Source: Apricaphanius iberus (taxonomy: Eukaryota > Chordata > Actinopteri > Cyprinodontiformes > Aphaniidae). From it: a DNA stretch of 64,000 nt. Below the pieces are notes generated by a model. The model saw only the letters and a program-made list of their open reading frames with translations. It did not search any database and was not told the origin of the DNA. The DNA lies in assembly GCA_028564705.1 (NCBI GenBank), contig JAPXFQ010002424.1, forward strand, positions 806,001 to 870,000, written 5' to 3'. This document shows, piece after piece, positions 1 through 14,200 of the stretch. Each line of letters begins with the position of its first letter. Within the stretch, counting starts at the first letter, position 1. The translations under genes were made by a program, and so were the position numbers.

Positions 1-242
1 ACGCACAACTGGCACTGACTTGTTAGCTGCTGTTCTTTGTTTCTGCTGTCATCACTGTTTGAAGCACATGCAGAGGTGATGGTGGTATTCACTACTTTGT
101 TATACGTGTTTTGGTGTTCAATAAAAAAAAATAGATATGTTGGCTTTGATAATATATTTTCAATTTTCAGCATATTATCTATTTATCTATGATAGATAGA
201 TCGTCAGCCAGCCAGCCTGTCTTTATTTGATGTTCAATTTTA

Positions 243-1111
243 GGGTCACGACTCGATTCTCGAATTTTATTTATATTTTATTTTTTTTTGCCTTACAGTA
301 CCGAGTCCTATGACATTTTTAGATTAGTCTAGTCTACGATCATTGGTTATATTCATTACATTTTGTACAGTAAATCTTATTTCAAAGGACTTATGAGTAA
401 TGTTTTTTCCATTATTATTGTGTAATGTATCACATTAGGCATTAATAGTCCAATTTAAAACATTTATATACAATATTATTGTACTCACAATAAATTGTTA
501 CACTTATAAGTGTAACAATCTTGTTTAAAATAAATAACATACATTATTTGTAACAAGGTGACTGCCATCTAGTGACTCTTTTTAGTTACTGCAGCAGAAA
601 TACTGTGCAGAGAAACGAGCTAATGTGCAGCTAACAGCGGTCTTCTTCTTTACAACGAGAATGCCGACTTAACTCACGGGGAACTCAAAATTTCCTCACT
701 GATGATTTGAGAGTAGGAGTGGCTTTAGCTTTGGTCCCGCTGCTTCTTTCTTTCTAGCCATGGCTTAACTATAGCTAGCTGCTTGCCGGCATCAGCTAAT
801 ATGCTCCGTGGAGATGTGCTGTGTTCACTGGGATGCTCTTATCATCATATAGCGGTTAATAATGTTAGATGGTGTTGTGAGTTGCATGAGAACTGGTAAG
901 AGTAACTTGTTAGGGAAAATGTAATGTGTGGCTTCTTGTGATGAGGATATCCGACTACATGGACAGTTGCCATGAATTCGGGTGGTGCACTAGTGACTGC
1001 TACAGTAGGCCTATGCAAACATGGAAGGACATGATGGTGATCATCTTCGTTACGTAATTTTGATCGATTTAGATAAAAAAAAAAAAAAAAAAAAAATCGA
1101 GATAGTGACAC
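243..1111 (-). mobile_element. Non-autonomous DNA element with GTGTCACGA ends, copy 1
   Basis: Reverse-oriented relative of the element at 7058-7606. The left end reads gggtcacgactcgattctcg and the right end tcgagatagtgacaccc. Internal stretches around 300-440, 545-600 and 860-1060 match the reverse complement of that copy. It contains an A-run near 1076-1096. It is hAT-like by its ends; no transposase is visible. Confidence 0.6.
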
Positions 1112-1115
1112 CCGT

Positions 1116-1136
1116 ATTTATCTATCTATCTATCTA
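1116..1136. repeat. (TATC)n microsatellite
   Basis: A short run of tatctatc units just outside the right end of the preceding element. A related, less regular GATA/CAGC tract lies at about 175-220. Confidence 0.7.
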
Positions 1137-1861
1137 TACACACATTTTTAGGAGACGTATACATAACCCACACATATATAAAGGCCGGGGGGGCCTACTG
1201 AGCCTCTCTGCCCCGGGGCCCATTACACTGTGTCCACACCAAAGGGGTCAAAACGCGCCACATGCCCCCAGCTGGATGCTAGAAAATTCGCACCTTGAAG
1301 CGTGTACAAAGCGAACTGGCCGCGCTTCAAATATGGTATTTTCACGCGCGAACTGGCCTACAGCCGAGCTTGGGCCAGAGTGCATCTGCGGTGGTGACTA
1401 GCCACGGTGTTTATCAGTATTTCCTCCATGTCCTGCTGAGGCTGTGACTCCATGACAGTCACAGGATCACTGAAACTCTGTCCCTTGATTGGTTGTCGCG
1501 GCGCGATTTGCCGCTGGAGTTCAGATTTTTCCAACTCGAGCAGAGTTTTTCACGCGCCGCAAACGCCTCATTCGCACAAATCCTCCGCGCAGATCGGGCA
1601 GAAAAGCGTTTTCGCGACGCAAATGACGCAAATCTGCTTCTGACTTGAAGCGGGACCCCCTGCCGCGCGTCATCGCGCTCCTCCATTGACATAACATGTA
1701 CACCTGACTCGCCGCTCGCTTAATCCGCTTTTGGTGTGTACGTAGCGTTAGCTGGTTAAGTTGGCCCTGATGGCATGTGTCCTATTTTTTACTTCTTGTT
1801 CAGTTTTTCACAGTTCTTTGAACATTGAGTCCACATAAAGAGAAAACATCCAGTAATTTCC

Positions 1862-1988
1862 AATCCATCCATCCATTTTCTTAACCGCTTAATCCTTTAT
1901 GGGTCGCGGGGGTGCTGGTGCCTATCTCCAACTGTCAAGGGGCGAGAGGCGGGGTACACCCTGGACAGGTCGCCAGTCCATCACAGTA
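1862..1988 (+). repeat. Dispersed LINE-tail repeat (catccatccattttct type)
   Basis: It begins with catccatccattttcttaa and contains the strongly conserved ggcggggtacaccctggaca block followed by a gtcgccagtc motif. This is one of the commonest dispersed repeats in teleost genomes, generally seen as a LINE 3' tail. It lies in slc9a1 intron 4. Confidence 0.7.
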
Positions 1989-2292
1989 ATTTCCAATCCA
2001 ATAATGCTATTTTTTTATTAAAAAGTAAGGCATCTGAATGTTTGATTAAATGTACAGTAGTATATATAATCTCTTTCAGGTGTTTACCATTAGATCAAAT
2101 CAGAAACCAAATTAAGACGTTCCTTGTTTGTTTCCTTCTCTAGGACAATTTTTTTCAGTCAGGTTCCAGAACATAACCTGGTACCTCATATTAAAGACAC
2201 TGCAGTACGTGCAAGCTGATAAAGTAGCGTTTCTAACAGAAGACACAGCAGAATTGGTAGAAACTGATGTTACTTTATGTTGGATCACTGAC

Positions 2293-5200
2293 CCAACACT
2301 CTGGAAAGGAGACAGAGGACGAGGGTGAAGATCACAAAGATCCAGTTCCAGTTGTGGGGACCTTCCACTGTGGAAACCCCGAGGAAGATGAAGATGAGCG
2401 TCTCACTCACGCTGCTCCACATCTTCAGGAAGTATTTGATGGTGGTGTAGGACTTGTGCGAGATGTTGGCCTCCACGTACGGCCGCATTACCACACCACA
2501 GGCAATCAAACTGTTTGGGAAAGAGAAAGAGAGAAAGGAGGAGCTTCCAGGTTTAACACCAATATGAAAGAATGTTTCAGGCCAAACCGCCCTGACCACT
2601 GGACCTCTAAAGGTTAGCTGTGGTATCTGACACCGACCGAACAAAACATGGAGGAGATTGAACCTTCTCTGAATTCTCAATTAAACATAAGGCGTTAATC
2701 AACTTACGACATGATCCCCGAAAGATGGAAGACCTCCGCAGAGAGGTACGCCATGTAGCTGTAGAGGAAGACAAACAGGGGCTCGATGACGCGGGAGTGT
2801 GAGGTGAAGCGGGACGTGAAGGCCCCCAGGACGCCGTAAATGACACCTGCCAGGATGCCGCCAAGTGAAACCACGAAGAACGACACCACACCGAGAAAGG
2901 CGTCACCGACGGTCACAGTTCCCGCATGGGAAAACTCCTCAAAAAGGTGATACAGAACCTGCAGGGAGAAACGGCCCGTGTTGAATTCGGTTACAGTGTT
3001 CTTTCAACAGATTCGTTTTAACTGAATGCATCTAATTCTTCAGAAAGTTGGTAGTATTCCATCTAAAAAATTAATAAATCAATCCCCGGAAAGGTAAACA
3101 AAATTATCATTTTAGAAATAAAGAGTTAAATTAAGGTTCTAGAACTTGCTTTTTTCCCCCTCATTTCCTCTAAATCACCAGTTCAGGCTAATTTATATCA
3201 AAAATCACCATCAGCGAGTCATTGTCAACTATTTTTTCCCCTTCAACAGCTTGTTTTATGATTCCGTTTATGCAGTGTCCTGGTGTTATTTGGTACAGCA
3301 GGTTGAATTTCAGTAATTTCTGATGATAAAATACCCAGAATATAACTTACCATCTACATATTTCATTCCTACAAGTGACACAATAGGGCTAATTTCTTTG
3401 AGTTGCAGGTTAACAAAACAGGTTTGAGTTATCTGAAGATGAGAATTTTTTTTTTTTAAATCATGCAAGTAGTCTCAGCTAATGTTTCCATGAATCTATT
3501 TAATTAAATTAAATAAATAAATAAACTTTCTTAAGCACAATCTTAGCTTGCACAATTTGAGATGGAAAAAAATAGAACGATGGGAAATGATTATACAGAA
3601 TCTAACACCAAATACTGTAAATGTTTCACTGTTCAATGATTTTATAAAAAAGAAGAAATTTTAATTTAAAAAAAACAAGCTGCAGTTAACTGGAGCTTAT
3701 AGTAAAGCAAATAAAAAATTAAGAAAAGCAAAGTGTGGTCAGCTTTACTTGCTTTAAGGAAATAAAAATTCTGGGAGGCTTAAATATCTTAATAAACAAT
3801 GATAACCTATAACAGAAGAGAAGGAAACCTGAAAAATTCAACTTATTTGTGGGCAGAAATTGAACAAAACCATGGATGCTAACTGCTAAAAGCTAATTAG
3901 CTAAATGCTAGTAGCACAGCTTCGGGGATTTTGAGGGATTCGGTTCTGCGTTTGAAAAAAATTTACATTTTATATTTACTTAATAATGCCTTTAATAAAC
4001 TTTGTATGTGGTAAGTTAAAACGAGAGAATATATATATATATATAGCCTGTGTATTTTTGTACATAAATATTTAAGATCAATTTTAAATATACTGAAAAA
4101 ATAATGTAATTTATAACCAAAGCAAAAATGTTTTCCAACTTCCTGTAGTTTTCTCTTACACACCTAAAATGCCTAAAATCCCACATTGCCGGCTCAGGTG
4201 CTGATGAGGAGAACGCCCTTACTCAGGGTTTCGATGGAGGTTTTTCCTGCTTAGACCGCAGACATTTAGCTTGGTGACCTTTACTGATGAAGTGAGAGCG
4301 AACACGCTCTCTCGACCCGCCTTTCTAACCCAACAGTCCAACAGAGATTTAAAGAGGACTAGCAAAAGCAAATGAGGTGGATAAGCAGCGCTTGCCGACG
4401 ACAGCTTGTGTCACAGAGGCAGTGTTGGGAACGGGATACATGAGTTACTGTATTCCATTACAGTTACTGTTTTTAAACATGGTATTCAGAATACAGTTAC
4501 TTTTGTATTACCAATGGAATACTCATGTGTTTTCCACTTTCCACGTTAAAGATTACTGAAAGATGAATATATAAATTTTGGGAAATGTGTGTCTCCGCGT
4601 TGTGTAGACTATCCCATAATACCCCTAAACAACATGCCGCCAAAACCATAGAGGTCCTATTGCCAAAACACTCCCGAGTAGCAAGCACCAGTGTTAACAT
4701 GCGTGGTCAGGTATGGATTTAGACCCGGAGCTGCAGGGGTTGGAGCCACAACCGCAGCATAATAAACCTACTAGCAGTGAAGGAAATGATGCATTCAATG
4801 GCGCTCTGTCGTAGTTGGTTTTTTTAAAGTGGTGCTAGATTTCATTCGAGCATTCGTGACAAAAGCCGGATTAAAACCATGGTGGTTAAAACGGGGGGAA
4901 AAGATAAAATCCGGCAACACTAGTCATCGACTCGCACTGCTTATGCTTCTGGTGTCAAACTGCGAAGTATGCAGGCAAACGCCAGAGATTGCTGGAATTA
5001 GGTATCAATTAATGAAGTGGCATATTCATATTACCACCTAAAATATTGTTTGCAAAGGTTAGTGATGATCCAGGTGGGAAAATTCTTACATTTTTGTGTA
5101 AACGTTGCTTTCGGGTCTCAAGAAGCTACAGCGCCGCACATCGACAATGTCAACCGCAAACTAGAAACATAAAGCATCCGGCTGGCCAACCTTTTAAGGT

Positions 5201-8200
5201 ATGTGAAAAAATTAAAAGACACCATTTTGCAACGATGTACAAAAAACAAAACAAAATCCTCTACCACTGTTTATTTTGTCCATTATTTAAAAAGGGTCTA
5301 TATTGTGTTAGTTAGGTCACTTCTCACAGTTACGGTGTTTCTGTATCTGACATGATGTTAGCTTGATTATATGTTGTTATGATGAGTTTCCCGAAAATTA
5401 TGGCTACAAGGATAAAAGTTTTCCTTTTGGAGTGCAATGAATGTCAGTTTGTAAAACTTTTCGTATTTATAAAAGAAAGTCGCAAATAACCTAACTGGCT
5501 GCGGCTGCAAAACAGCTAAACTTCATTTTAAATGACTAAATATAAAATCTAATCAAATGTAAAGAGATATCACTGCTAAAAACTGTTTGGTTGATTGTTT
5601 GTTTGGTTTTTGGTCACTGAGAGGTAGCAGTGTTGTGCCAAAAATAATTAAACACTTTATTTCTTCCCAGTCAGTACCTAATGTTTTGCATTAATATGCC
5701 CTTCAATTTGTGCAATTTGTGACATTTAATAGATTTAAATGCTGTTTTTCAAGGGGAAGTATTCCAAGTATTTAGAACACAGTACCAAGATTCAGCAAAG
5801 TAACAGAATAAATTACAAAATACATTTTAAAGCAGGTATTCAGTATTCTTTAACTAAATGCATTTACAAAGTATTCTCCACAACACTGCACAGAGGACAT
5901 GGTGCTGTAGAGTATCTCTGCTTATAATGGTTAAGAGACCGATCTAGTCTTCACTCAGAGGCCTCCTTAGATTTGTTCCAGGACTGACTGCTACTGGAAA
6001 CAGTTCCTGCCCACAACTTCACCAAAAAAAAAACAATCATGGGAAGTTATATGGATACGGTAACTTTGGAGTTTTTTCTGTAATCAATTACTTTTTTTTT
6101 TATATCAGAGGTTTTTTCTTGCTTTTATATCTTCTCTTGAGGCGAAAGAGAGTGGTATATAATTTGAGATCCTCTGTGCAGTTATTCAAAAGATCAACCC
6201 CTCCAGCCAAAATACCAAATCTCATGGTGTTTGCCTTTTTTTTCCCTCTACAAATGTCTCTACTCCTCCAAGCTCATACCAGCTTTGTCTAATTGTGAAC
6301 ATATTCTATAGCGTTTGTGATAAAAGTTTGTGTTTCACTTTGAACATCATTTTAACTGTATCCACATCTACCAAATCATTAAATTTCAAAACTTGCCGGT
6401 GAGTTTCTGAAGATTTTTACAAGACTAAAGATGCAGTTTTCACACTTATGACATGCGTCCAGCTTACCACAGTGACAGCATCATTAAGAAGCGACTCTCC
6501 AAACACCAGGATGTGTAGCAGCTCGTTGATGTGGATTTCTTCAAACACGGCCAGGACCGCCACAGGGTCCACGGCCGAGATGATTGAGCCGAACAGCAGA
6601 CACGACAACAGGCCAACATGGCCGACCTGCGCTGCCTCGATCTGGCAGACGGCGAACATCATCCCGCCGATGAAGAAGGCGTTCCACAGAGTCCCCACCA
6701 CCGCGAAGACCAGGATGGTACCCATGTTCTCCGAGAAGGCCCGGATGGGCAGGAAGTAGCCGGCATCGAGGATGATGGGAGGCAGCAGGTAAAGGAAGAA
6801 GAGCTTGGAGTCCAGGACCGGAACCTCCTCTTCAATCGCTTTGATGACGCCGCCAACAAGCAGGCCGACGAAGATCAGCAGACAGCTCTCTGGAACGATG
6901 TGGGATACTCTGGGAATGATGTGAAAACCTGCCAGGAGAAGAAACAGAGATTTGTTTTATAAAATCACAAGGCTGCACTGATACAGATATTGGTATCGGG
7001 GCAGATACAGTTCTAATGTACTCATATCGCCAGTATCGGTTAGTTAACCGATAGTGGGTGTCACGATATCGATTTTGGACCTTGGATATCGAAATCCAAA
7101 AGAGGATCGCAATCACCTCCGTCCATCTTTTTATCCTGTGTCCCACTCAGGACTCAGTAGCAACAGTTAGCAGACAACCGTCTCATCACAAGGAGCCACA
7201 GATCGCATTTTCCATAAGAAGTAAATCTCACCAGTTCTCATACAGGATAACATCACCAGGTAACATTAATAACTTATTAACTATCACATCCACCGGGATC
7301 AGAGCACACATAACAATAAAGAGTCACTAGACGGCAGGAAGCCCCCGTTAGTATTAAACAATACTGGTAAACTTATTGTAAATAAATTATTTGACCATTA
7401 ACGCCTAATGTGATACATTACACAAGAATAATGACAATTGCATCACTTTTGTCTTTCAAAATAAGATTTACTGTCCAAAATGTAATGAATAAAACCAATG
7501 ATAGTAGACCAGTCTAAATATGACAGCGCTTGGTACTGTAAAAGGGAAAATAAATAAATAAAAATCGAAATTCAAATCGAATCGAGGATTTGGAGAATCG
7601 TGACACTTCCTGAAATAAAATTAGGGATGCACTAATACCGATATCGGGGCTGATACCGTTCTCATGTACCGTATTGGTATCGTTTAAACCGATACTTAAA
7701 CGTGCAAAATAATTTCACAGAAGATTTTTATTTTTCACTTGAAATTTCAAGTTTGCTGCCATTTATTCATTTTTTTTTTTTAATTCGCCATCATTTGTTC
7801 CAACAAGCAGAGAGGAAAATAAAACCTGACTTCCAGTTTATTGCATTTTTGTGTCTGGTAGAAGTATATGCATTGGTACTCGGTATCTGCAAGAACTCCG
7901 ATCCATCGTATCGGTTTGTAAAAAGTGGTATCATTAAATCCCTAGTGCGTTTTCCACATGGCACACAGTTGATGTGATTTAGTTTGGAACGTCATCAGGT
8001 CATTAATGGCAGATTGTGAACCTCAGAAATCTGTATCGGTAACGAAAAAAGTGGATCGGTGCATCCCTAACTTGAAATTTTACTTTTGTAGTCATTTATA
8101 TAAAACCTGTCTTCCAGTTTATTGCATCTTTTGTGTGGTAGAAGTATCAGCATCTGTACTTGGTATCGCCAAGTACTCGTATCGATTAGAAAAAAGTGGT

Positions 8201-11200
8201 ACTTTTGCATCCCAAAAAAAATCTATGTATTTTATAAACTCTAAATTACTCTAAATTATATTATTAGAGAAAGAGTTTTAGTTGGAAAAACTGGGAGAAA
8301 CGCTTAACATTTGTAAACTTAGCCGAGGGAGGCCTGGTTAAAGCCCCCGAAGATTCATCAGTGTCTGGTTTGTAGCCAGAAAGGATCGAACTGACGTAAA
8401 GATGCATCAGCAGCGGCCTCAGGAGATCCTAGAGTGTAAATAACAGGCAGGATTGCTCCTGGCAGACAACATGGGAAAAAACCCACAGCTCCCAGCAACC
8501 AGGCTGACTGGGAAGATCTAGTTCCTACTGGCCTGCAAACTTAGATTTTAACATTCAAACAGTTTAATAAGCTACACGAAGTTTAGTCTTTACAAATGAA
8601 TTTAGTTTCATTAATGATCTTTTTAATTTGGGATGCACCAATATGGATAATGGTATCAGGCCAATACAGTTCTAATGTATTTTTATCGGTTAAAGTTAAC
8701 AATACTTAAAATGTGGAAACTGCAATAAATTCACAGAAAACGTTTAGTTTTCTGGTCATTTTTATTGCTGTTTTTTTTATCTAATTCACCATCGTTTTTT
8801 TGATATAAGCAGAGAAGAAAACAAATCATGTCTTACAATTCATTGAATTTTTTTCTATGTGGCAGAATTATCGCCATTGGTACTTGGTATCGGCAAGTAC
8901 TGAGATCCAAGTATCAGTTAAAAAAAAGAAAGAGGTATTGTCGAATCCCTAATTTCAATTCTGGATTTTAATCAAATGGCAAAGTTAAATTAGTTCCATA
9001 AAGTTTAAAGGCATAAAACCAATAAAAATTAACAAAAAACGTTCAATGCTACCTTATATGGTTTATTTTGAATTTTAAAGAGCAAATAAAATCTAGACTG
9101 ACCGAAGAGCATTAAACAGATAGACAGGCGGTCTGGGTCAGCTCTGGAGGAGCTGCAGAGATCCACAGCTCAGGGAGAACTCATCCCCAGGGAAATAATT
9201 AATCTTTGGAAGAGAAATGCCCTTTTTGAAGGAAAGAAACAGGAAGTTTTATGGAAGGTGGTGCTCTGAACAGAGGAGACCAGAACTGAAACGTCAGGCC
9301 TAAAAACCCCTGAACTCACCATTTCTCACAATGAAACATGGGGGTGGCAGCATCATTCTGCGGGACAGGGAAGCAGAAGTATGGGAGGAGCTAATTCCAG
9401 GCTGAAGGAGACCTGATTCTGGGCCGGAGGTTCACCTTCCAGCAGGACGACCAACATAAAACGTACAGCCAGGGATATTATGGGAAGCTGATTCATTCAA
9501 ATAAAGGAAGAATCCAGCTATAAATCCTGCCCTATAAGCTGATCTCAGACCAGGCAGTTATTAGATGAAAGGGGCTGAAACGGCTGTGAATCTGAACCAC
9601 AGACTCAATGAACAGGGGCAGTAAATTAAACTACTGATTTCCCGATCGGATTGGGACAATATTTTCACATTTTTCAATGATTGGATATCGGCTATATTAG
9701 CTGACATGTCGCGCAGATTTCTACTAATGTACCTCCTAGTTACTTTTGACGGTGATTGCGTAATACTTCAAACCTCTATAGCGGTGCAAACAAGGACTCT
9801 TAATTTCCACAAATCTGCGTAGCAGATTAAACACAATTCTCATATGGGTGAACTTCAACAAATATGCTTGACCGCACTTTAAACTGTATAATAAAGACAT
9901 AAAAATTCACCTTCTGGCATTGACACGCAACAATAAACGGAAAAACTCCTCTTTAACTCCTGTGGAAACAAAACTGAAGTAATCCACTTTGGACCTAAAG
10001 ATGAAAGATCGAGAGTCAGCTTCAGTTGATACAACTAGAAACTACTGATCAGGCGCGCAAAGAACATTTCCAGGATTAAAGGACAAATGTCACAAACGGA
10101 CCTTGGAAAACTCCTCCATGCGTTTATCTTATTTTGGATTGATTACTGCAACAGTTACCGATACCGGGTATTAAATTAGCCCCAGGGCTGATTCTGACGC
10201 TCCACCCGGACCGATAAGCTTCAGCCTTATCAGTCTTCTTAACGGTAAAATTAAGGTCGTATTCATCTTTTGCGGGAGATAAAAGCACAAGCCAAACACT
10301 GTATCGGCAGCTCGCTCCTCCTTAACAAACCGACGCCGTGGGAACTGATGGTGGGAGGAGCGACTGCTGCGCTCACACCAGTGTTGGGCAAGTTACAAAG
10401 TAATTGTAATATATTTCACATTACTAGTTACAGTGTCAAAAATGTAATATGTTTGCATTACATATTACGGTCTTAAAAATGTAACTGAGTCACACTACTT
10501 TAAGTTACTTTTGGCAACACATCTAACAACTTCTAACCACCGTAACTTATCAATTTACATTTTACTCAAGTGTCACACCGCAAATACTGTATTTGTAACA
10601 CTATTTTATTAAAATTAAGTCTCAAGTTCCTTTGCATTCCTTATATTTCATGTTAATGTTTGTTAACTCTAATCAAAAGAAGGTGCTGAAAGTGCTGTAT
10701 ATTTTGTAAGTAATGCAATACATTACTCAGTTACTGAAAAAAGTTATCTATTCCTGTAACTAATTACTTTTGTAATGCATTACTACCAACAGTGGCTCTC
10801 ACTACAAGCTTCGCTCACTAGTAGTTACACACACGACGGCAGAGCGAACGAAATGATCCAAACTTTGGTTTCGTTTTACTAAAGTAGAAGCTGACAGTAC
10901 AGGCGGTCACAAATGCAATAAAAGGTTTGCTTGCAAAGGCCAGAAAACGAGTAATTTGACCAAACACTTTGCTAAAATACACCAAAAGAAAGAGTTGACC
11001 GCCTGAGTGCTGCAGCATTAGGATGCAGCAGTACAGAAAATGGATGGGTGGATGTTAAATTGTTGTTCTCAATGTTCTCAGGGCTTATTTTGCACCATAA
11101 ACTTGTTTTATGGAGTAGTTATGTTTGATATGTTTTATTTGAATACCTTAAACTTTTTTAAATAGACAAGATAGTATTTTTAGTTTTTGATATATGAAAG

Positions 11201-14200
11201 AAGTTGTTTATGTACTGATTTTTTTTGTTATTAATTTCTTACTTTTTATTTTGTGTGCTTTGCTGTTCCAATTACTAAAAGAGATAAAATCATTATAGTT
11301 CATAATTTGTGTTTTCCCCCTTTTGTTTTAGTCTTTCAAAAAAAAAAAAAGTACCGATAAGGATACTGATAAAGAACTGAATCGATAAGGAGTATCGTTA
11401 AAAGTAGTAGTATCGATACATCCTCAACGATACCATGCCTACTTCTAAATACTCCTACTAGTTTATAAATCATTGAACGATTTAGCACCAAAGTATGTTG
11501 AAGACCTGCTGTCACTATAGCAACCCAGCAGACCAATCAGATCCTCCAACTCTAGTTTACTGATCGTCCCTAGAATCAGAACCAAACATGGAGAAGCAGC
11601 TTTCAGCTTCTATTCTCCACAAATCTGGAACAAACTTCCAGAAAAATGCAAAAATGCTGAATTGTTCGGCTCTTTTAAGTCAAAGATTAAAACTCCACTG
11701 TTTAAAGCTGCCTTTGATTAATGTTCTAGTACAGATTTTTGACATGAATTTTATTTTCCTTAACTGTTTTAATCAAATTCTGTATTCTTTTGTTGATTCT
11801 CGTGTTTCATCCCTTTTTAATTTTCATACATTGACGTTTAGCTGCTTTTACTTTCTATGCTTTTATAATATGTTTGGTTTGTTAACCACCAAATCGAATA
11901 AAGCACCTTGAATTTTCTGGTTTTGAAAGAGTGCTATACAAATAAAATTGCCTTGCAGCAAGGAGGATGAAAAAAGCCAAATACTGAGCTGCAGCTGTGC
12001 TGCATTCAAATAGCATTGGAAGTCTGAGTTCAGGAGCAAAGGATATTTCAGCTTATAATGTAAAAACCAATAATAATAAAACTGAAACTTACAAACTTAG
12101 AACAACGTTGGCTTTCTAGCAATGGTATTTACACAAAAATATAGAGCGAATGTGATCCCATGAAAGTAGAGGGCCCCACCTGCTGGAAATTTTTTTTCTA
12201 AAATATAATAATATATCCAAGTGTACCAAAGTGTTTGGCATTTTACTTTTGTATGAAATATTAAACTGAAGTTGTAATCATTTATTCTGTAGGATTTTGA
12301 TTTAAAGGGATTTACTACAATAACTTTAATGCTTGTTGATGAAATTAGTCTTATTTAGGTTTAATAAAATATCAGATCGGGACTCAAAATCGGATCGGCT
12401 TTGAGGTTAAGAGATCGGATCGGAGGCCCAAAATGCTGATTTGTACATCCCTAAGTGAAAGTAATTTATCGTCGTGCAGAATCAGAGCTGTAGCTATCAG
12501 AGCTGTAGCTACTCTGACCGTTCCGGTATGAAAAAAGGCCTCAACGCTCTCTTCATGTGACCGAGGTCAGCGTAATGAGAGTTTTCCACTCCTCCTCCTC
12601 GGGACTCCGCACACTGAGATCTTTGTTATCGAGCCGTGCATTAGGACAGGAAGTGGGTCCGGCCCACAGAGACAACAGCTGCACCGACTGATAAAGCGCC
12701 GCCGAGCCTCTCTGAGCTTTCTCAATAAGTCGATGCCGCAGAGACTCCGATCAGCTTTTAGGACGCCGTCTCACTGCATCTCCACCTGCTGCGAGGAGGA
12801 AAAAAAAAAAAACTCCTCCTCTTTGGATCAACCCAGAACCGGAGCTACACAGACAACACTTCATTTACCTAGAGAGAACCAAACACACGGTTAAAATCAA
12901 TATCTTGGGTTGCCAGATTTGGGATAATCACCCCTTTTACTCCATCTGTAATTAGAGTACGCTGTACCAAAGGCCAGAATAATTACGGTCAGGTTTTCCT
13001 GTTTCTGATGGGTTAATTCACAACATCGGAGTTAAATGAATGAACAACTGTGGATGTATTCTAAGGCAAAACAGCTTGAACAGAACACGTCCTTGTGTGA
13101 CAGAAACGGGAAGAGAACCGAGAACCGGTCCATTTTCCAGGAACAGGAAGGTTCCATGTTCATCCGTTCCAACAATCCTACACAAGTAAAAGGCATGATG
13201 GGAAAACCCACATCAGGAAAAAAATATCGCTATTTTTGTCAATATTTAACATTCACCGGTACTATCTGAAGATATCAGATGTTTAGTTTTAATTTAAAGA
13301 TGTATTATTTTTTTTAAAGTTGAAAATAAACATTTCAAATTTTTTTCTCCCCAAACTCGATTTTCTATCTGAATTGATTCTCTACCTTTCAATTATTATA
13401 TTTAAATTACAAAAATTAGATAAAGAAAAAAACATATCAGCAACAGGTAAACGAATATCTTCCTACAGTCTTGAGTTTACCAAGAATGGAAAATGTGATG
13501 ATTATCAAACAATCAGAAAGAATATACCAAAGAGGGATTCCTTCTTGTGGTCGATCTGAATTTAAAGTCCAAATAAATACACGCTGCATAGCAAGATGGA
13601 AGGCCTTCGGGACGGGTTGATAAAGCTTTGAACGAAGGAAACCCAAGAGGTGCAGCAGCAGTAGAGAAAAAAAAATGTTTCCCAATTCTCCAAACAGTCA
13701 ATATTCAGAAAATTCAATAAATTTGGAGGTGACGGAGCTCACCATGCGGACCATGCGGTCCAAACGGGTCAGCTGGGTGAAGCCTCCAGCCAAAGAGGTT
13801 CCAGAGACGCCGAAGGACAACGGAGTCCATTTTTGGGCGTGTCCATCGCAACGCCCTGAACTCAGTTTCCAAGAGCAGAGCTGTTAACCTGACCCGGTTC
13901 CACCAGATCAGAACTCCAATCTACAGTGAGACTCTTTTAGAAGGAAACCCGGAACGTTTTCACACAACTTGGATACTTTTAAAAGGAACGCCACCAAATA
14001 CCGCGGAAACATAAGTACCCTTAAACTCTTTAAAATGATGACGATAAAAGTACTCCGCGTGTCTCCAGGGAGGGACCCATAAACGGCTCCGATAAATCAG
14101 CCAAAAAATGGTTAAAAACAGATCAAACCGGCACCAATCACGGCGAGTCGTCCATGTCTGGAGGAACCGAATCAGCCCAGATCATCACCTACATCACCCT

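Noticed and set aside
6448..6962. Plus-strand frames of 103 and 114 codons
   Set aside because: They are antisense to slc9a1 exon 2, whose conserved minus-strand frame explains the open reading.
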